A stretch of 64,000 nt of DNA from Coffea arabica (taxonomy: Eukaryota; Streptophyta; Magnoliopsida; Gentianales; Rubiaceae). The number at the start of each line of letters is the position of its first letter. Within the stretch, counting starts at the first letter, position 1. Where the stretch lies: contig NC_092323.1 in the NCBI RefSeq assembly GCF_036785885.1, positions 14,640,501 to 14,704,500 on the forward strand, given 5' to 3'. This document shows, in pieces, positions 1-11,908 of the stretch. The notes under the pieces are model-generated. The model was not told the DNA's origin. It did no database searches and saw only the letters and a list, made by a program, of their open reading frames with translations. Both the position numbers and the translations under genes were made by a program.

Positions 1-408
1 TTAAAAAATCCGAATTATTATTTTTTTCTTTTGCCATCATTGTCCACTAGAAGGTCCAAATTTAGTGGAGCCTCATTTACAAGTAAAGCAAATGCTGCTA
101 CGAATCGAAGAATTGTGCAATGTTTCTTTAGAAAGCAACTTATACCTAATCTTTTTTTTTTTTTTTAAAATTTTTTTCACAAAGAAGCACTTTACGGACA
201 GCATGGGGGAAGAAGTTGCTGCTTTCTAATCCAAACAAGCCCACTCGTAGTATCCCAGCTAGAGCACTATAATGCAATTCAACGAGTCATTAAGGCATCC
301 AATATAGCAAAGAAGTTTCTGACTGCAAAATTTTGACTCCAAATTAAGTTGCCTCGTGGAAGATTCCGCTATACTATTATTTTTTTTAATAAAATATCAT
401 AATTTCAT
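1..408. other. AT-rich intergenic flank
   Basis: No coding region or RNA gene is visible. The stretch contains A/T runs and ends with the 9-base sequence TAATTTCAT (400-408), which is the left target-site duplication of the adjacent transposon. Confidence 0.6.
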
Positions 409-844
409 GGGTAAAAAACAAAAAAACCCCTGTGGTAAGTCTAATACACAGAAAAGCCCCCTATGGTTTCAAAATATACAACACGATACCTCATGCTTTG
501 AACTAAATTGTAAAGGTGACGGAATCCGTTAAATTTAACGGAAATGACTTATTGGAACCTAAAAAAAAATTTTTATACTTAATTTTTATCAAATATACCT
601 ATTCTACCCCTTAACCCTCAATTCTCTCTATTTAGAGAATAAAACAAATAATCTTTTTGAGCTGTCTTTTGCTTAATTATATCAGGGTATTTTGGTCATT
701 TTGTCCATTTCCGTTAACTTTAACGGATTTCGTCACCTTTACAATTTAGTTCAAAGCATGAGGGGTCGTGTTGTATATTTTGAAACCATGGGGGGCTTTT
801 CTGTGTATTAGGTTTACCACAGGGGGCTTTTTTGTTTTTTACCC
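409..844. mobile_element. Mutator-like MITE with long inverted repeats
   Basis: A 436-bp non-autonomous DNA transposon. Its ends are long inverted repeats of roughly 140 bp (about 409-545 and 705-844), starting GGGTAAAAAACAAAAAA and ending with the reverse complement. It is bounded by a perfect 9-bp direct repeat TAATTTCAT at 400-408 and 845-853. A 9-bp target duplication with long terminal inverted repeats is typical of Mutator-like elements. The interior is AT-rich and codes for nothing, so it would need a transposase supplied elsewhere. The arms differ at only a few places, suggesting a fairly recent insertion. Confidence 0.9.
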
Positions 845-853
845 TAATTTCAT

Positions 854-1336
854 TAAAATGTGCATTAATGTCAGAAATTACGTCATTATATACTGCTATT
901 ATTAAGACTAGGTTGGCTCAAATCAATCTTGTCGCAACAATAATACAAATCTCGAGTTGAAAAGTGCAAACTACAGTGAACTGTCATCGACCAAGTGGGA
1001 GAATGGTAGCATCAGTTGCTGCTGCTCAATGTGAATGTGCATAGTTGGACCATATATACAACCCTTCCCCGTCTATCTTTTGAGAGTGAAAAAGAAAGCT
1101 CCATACCAGTATTTAGGGATAACTTTAGAAACTTCCCTTAAGCTTTCTGATAATTTTACTCATAACTTTAGAAACTTTAGAAACTCCCCTTAAGCTTTTC
1201 GATAATTTTACCAAGTACTACAATTTTTAAAAATTATACTCGCCTCCTACTTCATTTGAAATGACAATAGTAGTATTAACATTTTAATGAAACTCCTTTA
1301 TTCATTGGAATGCTTACATCAAGAATGTGTTTAAAA
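854..1336. other. Intergenic, no gene seen
   Basis: AT-rich DNA without a supported gene. A short phrase around 1120-1215 is repeated with variation: 'aactttagaaact...ccccttaagctttctgataattttac' occurs twice about 60 bp apart, a small local duplication. The left target duplication of the next MITE lies at 1329-1336. Confidence 0.5.
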
Positions 1337-1712
1337 TAGGGATGCAAATGAATCGAGCCGCTCGTGATCGAATCACGAGCGGCTCGAGTCCGAGGTCGAG
1401 CTGGGACTCGAGTTCAAAAATACTAAACTCGTTAGCGCTCGAGCTCGGACTCGAGTTCAAAAATATTAAGTTCGTTAGCTCGCGAGCTGACTCGAACTCG
1501 ATTATATATATTTCTTACTTTTTATTTTAATAGTAAAATTATATATATCCATAATATTTTATTATTTGTTAAGAAAAATATTATTTTATTTATTTTTTAA
1601 AAATAAAATAATTATTTTTTAAATTTTTTTAAGCTCGAGTTCGAGTTTGACATTTTGATGCTCGACTCGATTAGGCAGAAACTCGACTTGACTCGACTCG
1701 TTTGCACACCTA
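1337..1712. mobile_element. hAT-like MITE, CGAGCTCGAG-rich family, copy 1
   Basis: The ends are imperfect inverted repeats: left TAGGGATGCAAATGAATCGA, right (reverse complement) TAGGTGTGCAAACGAGTCGA. They are flanked by near-identical 8-bp direct repeats GTTTAAAA (1329-1336) and GTTTAAGA (1713-1720), pointing to the hAT superfamily. The outer parts are full of CGAG/CTCG motifs and the middle is very AT-rich. The same AT core occurs in reverse orientation near 39060-39180, so this is a repeat family; a diverged third member lies near 44380-44880. The short reading frame inside it is not a gene. Confidence 0.75.
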
Positions 1713-1721
1713 GTTTAAGAT

Positions 1722-2740
1722 TAATATTTTTTTTCTTTCTTCCCCTTCTAATTTCTCCTATTTATATTTTGCCAACAAAATCATGCAGCTACCAATAATG
1801 GTCCGAGCATCTATTGTATCTAAATATCATTTACATTAACGATCTTTTTGACAAGTTAACTTCAAATGCGATCCAATTTTTTTGATGATCTTTTTGTATT
1901 TTTGGTATTAAAGTCAACAATAACTCAAAAAGAGAGGTCCAAAACTACTACGAAACTATGGTAGTTTCACCACATGAAAAATCCAGAAAGTGTGAAAAAA
2001 ATTATGGCAACACTCTCTTCTCCATGTTAGAAATCTAAATTCCTAATAAAGCACCATCAAAAATAGCCTATAATACTGATGGAATTATTGTCATAGTTGC
2101 CTATCGTACAATATATAGGGGACTGGAAAACTTAGTACCTGTTCCTTATAATTATGCTAAATTACTTTACAATTATTTAGGAAAGCAAATGAAATTTTAA
2201 TCTATGAGGACATTGAAGGTACTCATTTAAATTTTTTAACCAAATCAAGTTACTTTAAGTTTTAGTTACTAAAACTACCAAATCAAGGGAGGTAGGTGTA
2301 ATATTTAAAACTTTGATGGAGCTCAGTGAAGTTTTCAATAAACTTAGGGGAGGTTTCCAAAATTATGCCTAGTATCTAAACTCTTCCATGTATGCCAATT
2401 AATCCAACCACTATGTTGTTCCGGTATATATGAAACAGGTTTGAAGTTGCCAAACCATTTTGTATATAACCTGGTGGTGCAAGAAACACAAAGCATGTCT
2501 GCCACATGAGTTTTGTTGTAAACAAATGTTGTCAAATGTTTCTTATTCACCTATAATAATATTTTCACTGTATCAGATATCTATAAGAAACAACCTGGGC
2601 TTCTTATACACAAATTTGCTAACATGCTGCTCAGTCAGCAACAGGAGATCAGTCCCATCTTCACAATATTACCTATCAAAGTAACATACATAATTCAAAC
2701 TTCTCTATGAAAATCATCTTTTGCTCCTAGATATAACAAA
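1722..2740. other. 3' flank of the WRKY gene
   Basis: No other gene is visible. The part closest to 2741 is expected to contain the 3' untranslated region and polyadenylation signals of the minus-strand WRKY gene. Short reading frames here have no recognisable protein features. Confidence 0.5.
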
Positions 2741-5700
2741 CTATGAAGAAGAGGAAGGAGTATAGGATTCTTGTAAGGAGAATCCACCCATTGGCATCAT
2801 AGGAGGCAAATGGTAGACTACACAAGGACTCTCATGGTTGTGAACTCCTTCATATGTTGTTATCACATAAGATGGGTCATCTCTATCTCTTTCTACCCTT
2901 TTCTTCACATGGCATCCTCCACTTGAACACTTGAAGTAGTTCCTGTTCAGGGGTTAATCTTCTGTCAGAATCTACTAACACTTATAATTTCTTGCAACAA
3001 GCAATAACTGTTAGTAGTAGAAAAGAAGGACCGGAGAATTAAAAGAAGATCAATTGGAAGATAAGAAATGTGTTTTTGTTGCTGACTTGAACGAGTAACT
3101 TGTTAATCTATGACTCATCCCAAGCATCCAAGGGATTCTTTGAGAAACTTTTAAGAGTTTACTTAGCTGGAAAAAAACCAAAGTCTAAAACAACCATCAT
3201 TATGGAGGCAAAAGCGCACAGAAACAGATCAGGGAAGGATAAATATTCCGCATAATATTTAAAGAAAAAAATAAAAATTGAAAACCGACGAGTTAAAAGG
3301 GCTTCCCACATTTTTTCTGGCAGAAACTAATGGGAATGGCATGTACTTGGCAAGTTCATGTATAGTGTGCTTTTTGGCTTTTTCTGAAATTTAGTTTACA
3401 AGGTCTAATTAATGAAAACAAGATGGTAAGGCAGATTAATCAGTATTGATGGGGTATCGATTAGAAAAGGAAAATTCTAATTGCTATGTCCAAATGTTGG
3501 AAGAGTACAGAGCTGAAGCATGAATCATGAATGAGACGACGACTTTGGTGCATGAAAGTCTATATTCTGCCTTGAAAGTGTCATTTAGTGCAAATGGACC
3601 TCTCAGCACCATCACACTCAAGGAGTCAAAGGACGAACAGGTAATGTGCATCCACAAATGTGGTTGAACAAGTCAATTAATTTTCCCAGTATCACTATCA
3701 GTGCTTTGAACCTTGATTTTGAGGTAAAAGTGGCATGCTTTCATGAGAATATTAACCAATGTCAGCTTGATAAAGAATAAATAGAATAGTGGAACAAGGG
3801 GTTGCCCCTATAATCAGGACAGGTTTAGTTTTTCCAGAAATATGGTTAACATGAATGAAAGAAATTGTCGAAAGGAAACAAGTCTTATGTGAGATGCGCT
3901 AAGGCTTATTTGCATATATGGTCATAGAACTCTTTCATTAACCAATCAAATTTTGAAAGCATTATCTAATATGCATCCAAATCACATCATTTATACTAAT
4001 ATATATGTTCAGTAAAAGAATGTAATGAAAGATAAACTAAAAAGAAGAAGTAAACAAGGCACAAATAGAGCTACAAATCTACGCTTAATTTCGGCAAATA
4101 TGAGAGATGGCCATAGTTTAGCTTCTTCAATTATCTGCTGCAAATTTTGCTTTCCCAATTTGAACCTTTCCTAGAAGAAGAAAACTCTGCTCTTGAATGA
4201 GGCCCCGACTTTGGCATTTCCTCTCTTTATGAATACTTAGACCTTTCCTTTCTTTTGTGAATACTTAGACCTGTCCATTTAATATAGCATGATCTTCATC
4301 AGAATCTCTTTTAGACTAATCATCCATGACGACACTAAGCTTGATTACCAATTCGTCTTGTTAAAGTTTCACAAAAATCTTGAGGCCTAAGGAGCTAATT
4401 AACCTTAGATAAGGCAATTAATTCTTATGCAATTTGAATTAGGGATAGTCCATACAATGTTTCAATTCAGTGTTTAACTTAAGTGGGAGAATTCGAACCC
4501 GAACATATCACTTCTATTCCCTCCTCCAAAACCACCTAACTCATCTTTCTCTCGAAAACTTTCTCCACTATGAAATAAGAAGAGGTTGATCCTACAAGAT
4601 ATTCTAGAAGCTTAAGAGTTACTCCTTTGACCAGTTTACAGTTGTGTAGGAACTATATTTGCACATCAATCATACGATATAAAAGAACATTAAAGGTATC
4701 TCATATTCAATGTGGACGAAAATTAGACTTTTCTAAATATTTGGTAGATTGATATTACTTAAGACAAAACTATATTAAGTTGCATGAGAGGGTATTGACT
4801 GCCTTTGAGTTTCAAACACTAATATTCACAAGTCATTTTTGCGACATAAATATACAGTAGCCCTTTTCAACAATTCAAAAGCTGTCCTAAATCAAGTTCA
4901 TAACCATCCTTCCCTACCTTGTCAAACCTAGTTATTTTAACGGCTTTCTAGTAGATGTCCACTAGGCATTAGTCAGTAGTACATCTAATTTGCATTAAGT
5001 TTACTATGTAGACTCGCAAACTCAGATTTTGTCTTCTAGACACTTTCTTGATTTAGCCCTACTTTTTTAAAGAATTTAACACGTAAAAATCTTCTTAACA
5101 AACCCTTCTTAACAAGCTTTAGTGAGCACTTGTTCTTCTAACATATATTAGCCAAAATATCCCCAAACTTATGCAAAAGAAGCCAAATCTATTTGGTAAA
5201 TAATTGGCTCTAATTTACTTCATCAACCTAAACCATTAAAAGGCTCCTCAGTCATTCATGGCAGCTGGGGTCAATTTTGACTCAGATAACCTACAACTTA
5301 TGCCGGTGATCGGAGAGGCACCACAAATAGCATGGTAACTGAAGCCTGGGAACCTAGTGGATTTCAACATTCCCCAACCCCCATCCATGGTCCATCTAAA
5401 GTTTGATCGGAATTTGTCTGCCACTGTACAAGATAACCCACTCAGATAACCTACAACTTGCACGCATTACGGCAAGTTTTGCTGCTCCACTGTACAAGAA
5501 AACGAAGGAACTCGATGGGATGGATGGCAATCACCCAATGTTTATCCATAACTGGCCTATGATGTCATCTCATTTACGTCACTAAATGTTGCATGGATTA
5601 ATACTTGGTTCTCATTCCTTCAAGAGAATGAGAGGCTCATAATAAGTTTAAAAGAACAATGATCTACATTCACGGATGGGACATGCATTTATGTTCAGTA

Positions 5701-7905
5701 GTATACGTTAATTCGATTCCAAGTACTTTGTTTTGCACAAATAAGAAAGTAAAAAAATCAAGTTTTCAGATCAAAGAAATCTAATCTTGATAATGTTGAG
5801 AATGATTATATGTGGACAAATGGGTAGATAAAAACTTTGTTTGTCAATGAATAGATGTTCTAGATATGATTTTTCAAATGTCGTACAGGCTTTGAGATGT
5901 GTGAAGACAATAGGCTTTTAAGAGTGTTTGAAATTATATTCAAATTTGATGCTTTAATTTAACCTCATATTAATGTCATATTTAATTACATGGGAGGAAA
6001 CTAGTATGGTATAACTCGTTTGCACTGAGTGTAGCAAAATTTTATCAACTTAGTTAATACTTGCCTAGCTCATAGATCATATTAAGGGTTGAATATTAAT
6101 CTTTTAAGGAAAATCTCAATAGATTCAGATTACACTAAGATGTTACTAGTGAGGTATATGATATCTCAAAAACGAAAAGAAAAGGTTTGTTGCAGGAATT
6201 TAAGTGAGACTAAACAATTCTTCTTTATGATTGAATGAAAGAAAAGCTCTTTAAGCCGAGATTAATCATAGAAGAGATGAGACCATTCTTTTTTTTTTTT
6301 TGAAATTTCAACTTGTTATTTCCAAAAAGTTCCCATCCATTCTGCACAAAAAGAATGAAAAGAAAGAAAGGGAAAAGGGTACATATGATTACTTCAACTT
6401 GTATTACATATTCTTTCTAAGGCATGTGGTGTTTGATGTGTAGGTCCGACGAAAGTTACGCTATATATGGTATAAATCAACAAAGTTACATAGAGAAATA
6501 ATTCATTTCCAGTTCTTGAGGAAAACACTTGAGATCATCAGCATTGTGCATCTGGTTCATCACATCAAAATAAGCTGAGGTCAATTACTTCCTTCTCTCA
6601 AATTATGCTTTTGGGGTCAAAAGAAATATGATTAAATCCAACAATAGTAGAATTTATGCCATGACAATCCTCTTGTTGTTTGGTGTTTCTTAATATGCAT
6701 GGACATTTTATGAAATCTTTGTCGACTTTTTTGTTGGATTGTATATCACCATGATCAGTGAGTATGCATGGAAGCAACGAGAGGGGACGAAATCACCTGA
6801 TTAAAAACAACTTTGCACAATATAGATTTAGTTTTACCGCTCTATATGCATATCTTGTTCTTACACGGCTTAATCAATTCAAGACATGGGCTAAATCTCT
6901 TCTATATTTATAACTACTGCATCTCTATCAATACCAATTGCACCTGGCGTAGAGTCGGGGATTAAAAAGGAATTAATCTTTGATTTTGTAGAATCGTCTA
7001 AAGCTGATTAGCTGATATTACCAATACATATATTTAGGAGATTACCTACAAAAAACAACGTTAAAAACACGATAAACAAACTTGTTTAGATTATTTGACA
7101 AGCTTAAGTAGATCTGGTGTTTGATTTGGTTTATGTTCTATGAAATGACGTCTATTATTAACAAATTGATAAGCATGGCCTTAAATTACTAATGCACAAG
7201 AAGAATGATGGAAGAAAAAAGTATTTTAATTTTGAAAAAACACATATACACATAGATTTAGGGTACCATTTACCTTGGATTTGGGCTGTTCTTGACCATC
7301 TTTTTCCCATATTTCCTCCATTTGTAGCCGTCATCCATGACATCCAGCTTCGATTTAGTTCGAAATGCAACTTTACGCCCCATGTCCACTGCCCTTTTCT
7401 TCGTTATTCCGCTTTTCTGTTTCCTAAAGAAAATACAAAAAAAAAAAAAAAAAAAATCATATTTCTGAGCAACAGATTTTCAATATTCATCCTGTTAATC
7501 ATAGTATATGTTACTTGCAGCAGAACGACATGAAAAACTCAAAAAATGGAATAGAATAAAATAAAATAAACTGGGATCTTGACAAATGGGGCGGTCGTAT
7601 CTATGGACTTCTTGTTATCTGCAGAGGGATAAGATGACTTGCATGTTGCTAGCTGTTGCAGAAGGATGATTGGATTCAACCGTGATATTGCTGGTAACAT
7701 TTTGCTGGTATTGGTCGACCGTATTTTGAGAAGCTAAATGAGCATCCTGATCGAAGCTGTAATAATCTTGCATCATGAAATAATCAGAAAATTGGAACTC
7801 CGATGAAGTCTGATGATGTTGATGATGATCGACATGTTGTGAAATATCAGGCATGACTCCTGCAGTAGGGTTAGGGTTAGGAAACATACAGAGGGAAGCA
7901 TCCAT
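2741..7905 (-). CDS. WRKY transcription factor, group IIc, WRKYGKK variant (WRKY50/51/59-like)
   Basis: A nuclear DNA-binding factor of about 204 residues in three exons: 7905-7643, 7423-7274 and 2942-2741. The N-terminal part is rich in His, Gln, Asn and Ser. The single WRKY domain reads [20 protein letters not shown], with a C-X4-C-X23-HNH zinc site shared between exons 2 and 3. The usual WRKYGQK heptapeptide is WRKYGKK, the hallmark of the AtWRKY50/51/59 subgroup, which in Arabidopsis acts in salicylate/jasmonate defence signalling and has altered W-box preference. The intron inside the domain interrupts the Arg codon after PNP, the standard position. Intron 1 is uncertain: a GC-AG intron (donor AT|GCAAGT) gives the exons listed; a GT-AG alternative ends exon 1 at 7639 and starts exon 2 at 7416, changing only the linker. 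Synteny favours the WRKY59 lineage. Confidence 0.9.
2943..7273 (-). other. Large WRKY intron 2 (4.3 kb)
   Basis: Intron between the two halves of the WRKY domain, with a GT donor at 7273-7272 and a CAG acceptor at 2945-2943. It is unusually long for a gene of about 600 coding bases. No second gene is evident inside. It contains a 20-base exact direct repeat, ACTCAGATAACCTACAACTT, at 5280-5299 and 5440-5459, and an A/T run near 6288-6301. Confidence 0.8.
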
Positions 7906-8992
7906 TTCTTGAACTGAGAAGAGAAAAGTGTTTTAGTGTAGACTAGAAGAGAAAAAGTCTTGCTGGTATGAAGACCTGGGGATGGGTGATTGGGGGACGA
8001 TGACTAGCCAGCTTGCTCCTTGTGTTGCTTCAAATAGTGAATGCTACAAGTAGTAATATTCTACAGCTTGGGCTAATTTAAGTTTGCACTCCCTAATGTC
8101 TTTTGCAATTTCCACCTAGCACCCAATACTTTTATCTTGTGTAATTAGCATTCTATACTTACTAAAATAAGGGTTCCTTTATTTATTTATTTTTTTGTCA
8201 ATTGACAACATCTACACTAAATATCTTATTCTATATGGGAGGGGAAATCTAACTGGATTATATAAGGGTTTAGAGGAAAAACGGACCTATTTAGATCAAA
8301 GGGGTGTTGTAGCACGCTCTTCAGATTTGAACCACCGACCTACAAGTTAAAGAGGGTTTTTAAATCCCTTTTGATGGCCAACTTGTTTGTTGGTTCTAAA
8401 ATTCGAGTTCCAAATCGCCCTCAAAGGCTTATATTGTTGATGGCAATAGATAAAAACATCCAGTGTTACTCGGTTTCATTTTGTAATTATCAAAGATTAT
8501 TGCTCGCTTTCAGCATTAGAAACAAAAAGTGTCGTGACATAAAAGCACACGTAATTTATATATCATCAGTAATAAATAATAATGCGTGAGATGAGGGCAG
8601 TTTGAAATCAATTGATAATTTTTGTGTAGAATGAAAATTCAAAATTACAATGTAATAGTAGTAGTTGTTGTTATGTTAAAGGTGCAATGTACTCTAAATA
8701 AACGCTGAAGAGACAAAACGTGAATGAATAAAAACTTGAAGGGTCCAAAAGTTGAATTAGTCCTTATTGCTGCGCCTGCTAAGAATTTTCCTGGCTTGAT
8801 TTTCCATGTTGCAGCTTCGTATACACATTCCTGGGGGGATAGGATGAAGGTGCTAATTTTATTGCGCGGTTGACAAGCAGTGGATCATATATGTCTATGG
8901 GATGATGTCATATAGCTGACCTGGGGTCTTCTACGAAAGATGTGAATGATTTGTCAGGACTCTCTCCATTTAGAGATTAGAAAAAACTAAGG
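7906..8992. other. WRKY promoter side and intergenic DNA
   Basis: The sequence just above 7905 is the 5' untranslated region and promoter of the minus-strand WRKY gene. Nothing else with coding character is seen up to the first MITE of the next cluster. Confidence 0.5.
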
Positions 8993-9134
8993 TTGTGTTT
9001 GGATTGCATTTTCCGTCATTTTTCATGAAAAAATTACTGTAGCGATTTGATATATGTAAGGGAAAAAGGTGATAGGGAAATGTGATCACGGAAAACGACA
9101 ATATTTTTCGACGGAAACAAGCAATCCAAGCAAA
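8993..9134. mobile_element. GTTTGGATTGC-type MITE, copy A
   Basis: A short inverted-repeat element beginning GTGTTTGGATTGCATTTTCC and ending in the inverse phrase GGAAACAAGCAATCCAAGC. It is about 92% identical to the element at 10542-10684 over its whole length. Both share the core 'TTACTGTAGCGATTTGAT'. The terminal inverted repeats and lack of coding capacity mark it as a MITE. The superfamily is uncertain because no clear target duplication was found. Confidence 0.7.
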
Positions 9135-10541
9135 ATTTTGGAACTTCTTTAGGAAATCAATCTCAGTCATTTTATTGTAATATAATAAGTTATAGGCAAA
9201 AGATCAAATTTGATTAACAATACTAACCATTAATTTGATCAAGAAATTTTTTGTTTTGCCACAATTTATGCAGTTGTTTGGACTTTGTCAATCTCACACA
9301 ATAATCAAGCTGCAAAATAATGTTCAATTGAGTTACTTACCGTCATCAAACCGATTGTGTTTCTGAATTTGGATAGTTTAACAATACTTTATTGAGTAAC
9401 TGTCGTTAAAATTTAAATCGGGTCGAATACTTTATGAAATGGAGGCAAAACATCATCATCAAGAGGAGAACAGTGCGAATCGCCGGTTAAGACCCTAAAT
9501 GACCGCCCACTGATAAAGGAGGTAACAGTACAGAAACCAATCATCAATTTTCTCAGGAGATTACAATTATCGCGAGATATGAGAAGGTTTTTTTTATTCT
9601 GCTACTATGCTACGCTGCCCCAAGCCAAGCATAGCATGGGTGAGGAAGACTTAAGAGGCAGAATATATAGTGATGCAGATTGACTTGGTGCAGAGAATGT
9701 AAAAAATTACCTAAACCAAGACATCAAAATATCACCAACAATTATCTCCAACTTTGAGTGACAAAATCAGCTAAGGTAACCGTGACTTCCGGCTACCATT
9801 TTTCTTCAATGGACTTTGGAAGCACCTTCGAAGCTAGGGCACCAATGGCCCACCTGCCATCTGAATAGAGGTGGTCTGCAAATCCTGATTTGTCACGTTT
9901 GAGGGTTTTCACAAGCTGTGTTGGTGAGGTGGCAAAATTTTGTGTCACTTCTTAGATTTTCATTATTGCTCTTAAGAAATGTCCTTCTCAAAAAAACTGT
10001 CAAGGAAGGACCAATAATTTTCTAATGTCCACTCTTTCATTTTCACAAGAAATATTTCTTTTTTGTGCACTAGAGTTGAATAAATGATTAAAACTAACAA
10101 GGTAACCACTATTTTAATAGAATAGCATGCATTAAGGATTAACTCATTAAATTAAAGATCATAATTTTACCTTAGTTAGCAACGAACACCAAAAAAAAAA
10201 AAATTTCTAAATTGCACATACAGTCATTGCCCTGCTAGTACTAGTATGTGTAATATTAGTTTTAGAGAATCCCTATATTTGTATTGTTGCAATTGAAGAT
10301 CACTTAGATTAACATAAATATTACTGGCCGTTCGAATGGTAAATGATTTTTAGACTAAATAATTGCCATTGATTTCTGATTTTAATAACATAATACTAGC
10401 AAAAAAACAAAAACAAATTAAGGACTGCAGCAAGTTGTTCGATCAAAAGTTCTGCTTTGTAAACTAGTAAATTTTTGGCAGTCTTTTAGTTTATGGCACG
10501 TTCCAAATTGGGCTTGTCAAGCTGGGAAAATCAAGAAATTT
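9135..10541. other. Intergenic, no gene seen
   Basis: AT-rich spacer between two MITEs of one family. No reading frame with protein features and no RNA gene is recognised. Confidence 0.5.
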
Positions 10542-10684
10542 TTGTGTTTGGATTGCATTTTCCGTGATTTTTCATGAAAAAATTACTGTAGCGATTTGAT
10601 GTATGTGAGGGAAAAAGGTAATAGGGAAATATGATCACGGAAAACGACGTAATTTTTCGACGGAAACCGGCAATCCAAACAAGG
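10542..10684. mobile_element. GTTTGGATTGC-type MITE, copy B
   Basis: Second copy of the element at 8993-9134, in the same orientation and about 1.5 kb away. It starts TTGTGTTTGGATTGCATTTT and ends GGCAATCCAAACAAGG, so its terminal inverted repeats are better preserved than those of copy A. About ten substitutions separate the copies. Confidence 0.72.
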
Positions 10685-11426
10685 CCTACTCTGAAGATAT
10701 ATTAATATGTGGCCTTTGCTTTAAATATTGCAGTAATATAGTCAAGAAAGCGTTGAGTAAAAGAGTAGGAAATGATTGCAAACCAAAATTCTGCAAACTG
10801 TAAAGGTGCTAGCCACATCATGCCAAAAGTAAGTAGAAAATGGGAAGTGGAAAGCCTAATAACTGATGTGAGTTGAGAAAGAGCTGAGAAGTGAGGAAGA
10901 CAGAAAGGTTTTGAGGCTGCTGCATATCTTTTTTAGGCTGCTGCATATCTTGACTAAACCTTGACAAAAATAACTTGGTAGACTTATCCATTATTTCCTG
11001 TTTGTGGAAACCCAAAAATCTCTTGGGTAGGGTTCCAAAAGTGAACCATATAGAATGATATTATATGCCCTCAGATAACTCAATTGTCAATCCAAGTGGA
11101 GGTTTTTTTTCTGTCTATGTTTCTTCAAGGTTCAATATAGACTTTGAACTTTTAGATGAGAAAAGGAGAAATTTAAGAGTTGAATAAAAACCTCATGTTC
11201 ACTTAATCAAAAGGTCAAGATTGGACTTTGTCACAAAGGCTAAAGAGGGGTCTCTTATAATCCCAGCCAGTATCAAGTCGGGAGTTCAAGGTTGTTCAGG
11301 CGTTTGTTTGCAAGAGAAGCAGTGTTTTGTAGATTCGTGAAAATTTTAGAACGCGCAATAGTGCACTTGTATGGTTTAAAGGTAGGTTATCTCTTCCAAT
11401 TCTGCATGAACGAATTGGAGTTTTCA
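10685..11426. other. Intergenic, no gene seen
   Basis: No supported gene. It contains a short tandem phrase 'ggctgctgcatatctt' repeated near 10914-10950. Confidence 0.5.
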
Positions 11427-11435
11427 ATATAAAAA

Positions 11436-11588
11436 GGATTAATTTTCTATATATTGACAGTGTATACACTGTCATGTTTAGATGAATGCCCCATATGTTA
11501 AATTTGAATTTCAAATTGAAATTTTTCTTATGTGACATTCATCTAACGATGATAGTGTATACACTGTTAGTGTATATAAAATTGACTC
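11436..11588. mobile_element. Mutator-like MITE, 153 bp
   Basis: Nearly the whole element is two inverted repeats of about 50-55 bp: the left arm runs from GGATTAATTTTCTATATATT to the phrase AGATGAATG and the right arm is its approximate reverse complement ending AAAATTGACTC. Each arm contains the smaller palindrome-like phrase AGTGTATACACT. Perfect 9-bp direct repeats ATATAAAAA flank it at 11427-11435 and 11589-11597, fitting Mutator-type insertion. Confidence 0.82.
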
Positions 11589-11601
11589 ATATAAAAATAT
11601 A

Positions 11602-11899
11602 AAATGAATGATCAAAAAGGTCACAAAACTATTAAGTATGGCATGGATCAGTAATTAAACATTTATTGGTAAACACAAATGTCACTAAATTGGCAAAAAG
11701 GGTCCACTGAGGCAATTTTTGTCAAATTCTACTAGACAATAACCTTTTTGGCAAACTGATCTTTTACCTGTAGAATTTGACAAAATGACCTCATTAGCAC
11801 GTTTTTGCCAATTTAATGGCCTTTAAGGTCAAAAAAAAAAAAGTTTAATGACTAATTCGACCATAATAAATAGTTTAATAGCTTTTTGGCCATTCACTC
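11602..11899. mobile_element. Second Mutator-like MITE, abutting the first
   Basis: A 298-bp element with inverted repeats of about 57 bp: the left end starts AAATGAATGATCAAAAAGG and the right end finishes TTTTTGGCCATTCACTC. It is flanked by perfect 9-bp repeats AAAAATATA at 11593-11601 and 11900-11908. The left repeat overlaps the target duplication of the preceding MITE, so the two insertions sit only 13 bp apart. There is a second, inner inverted symmetry (CCAAATTGGCAAAAA... versus ...TTTTTGCCAATTTAATGG). Confidence 0.8.
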
Positions 11900-11908
11900 A
11901 AAAATATA

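Noticed and set aside
5248-5463. Minus-strand frame in the WRKY intron, possibly a retroelement fragment
   Set aside because: No diagnostic reverse-transcriptase or RNase H motif could be read; too short to assign.
6280-6345. Possible retroposon with A/T tail in the WRKY intron
   Set aside because: A T run flanked by short CCATTCT phrases, but no Pol III boxes and target repeats too short to trust.
7158-7533. Frames overlapping the WRKY exon 2 region
   Set aside because: Out-of-frame or opposite-strand readings of the WRKY domain exon and flanking intron.
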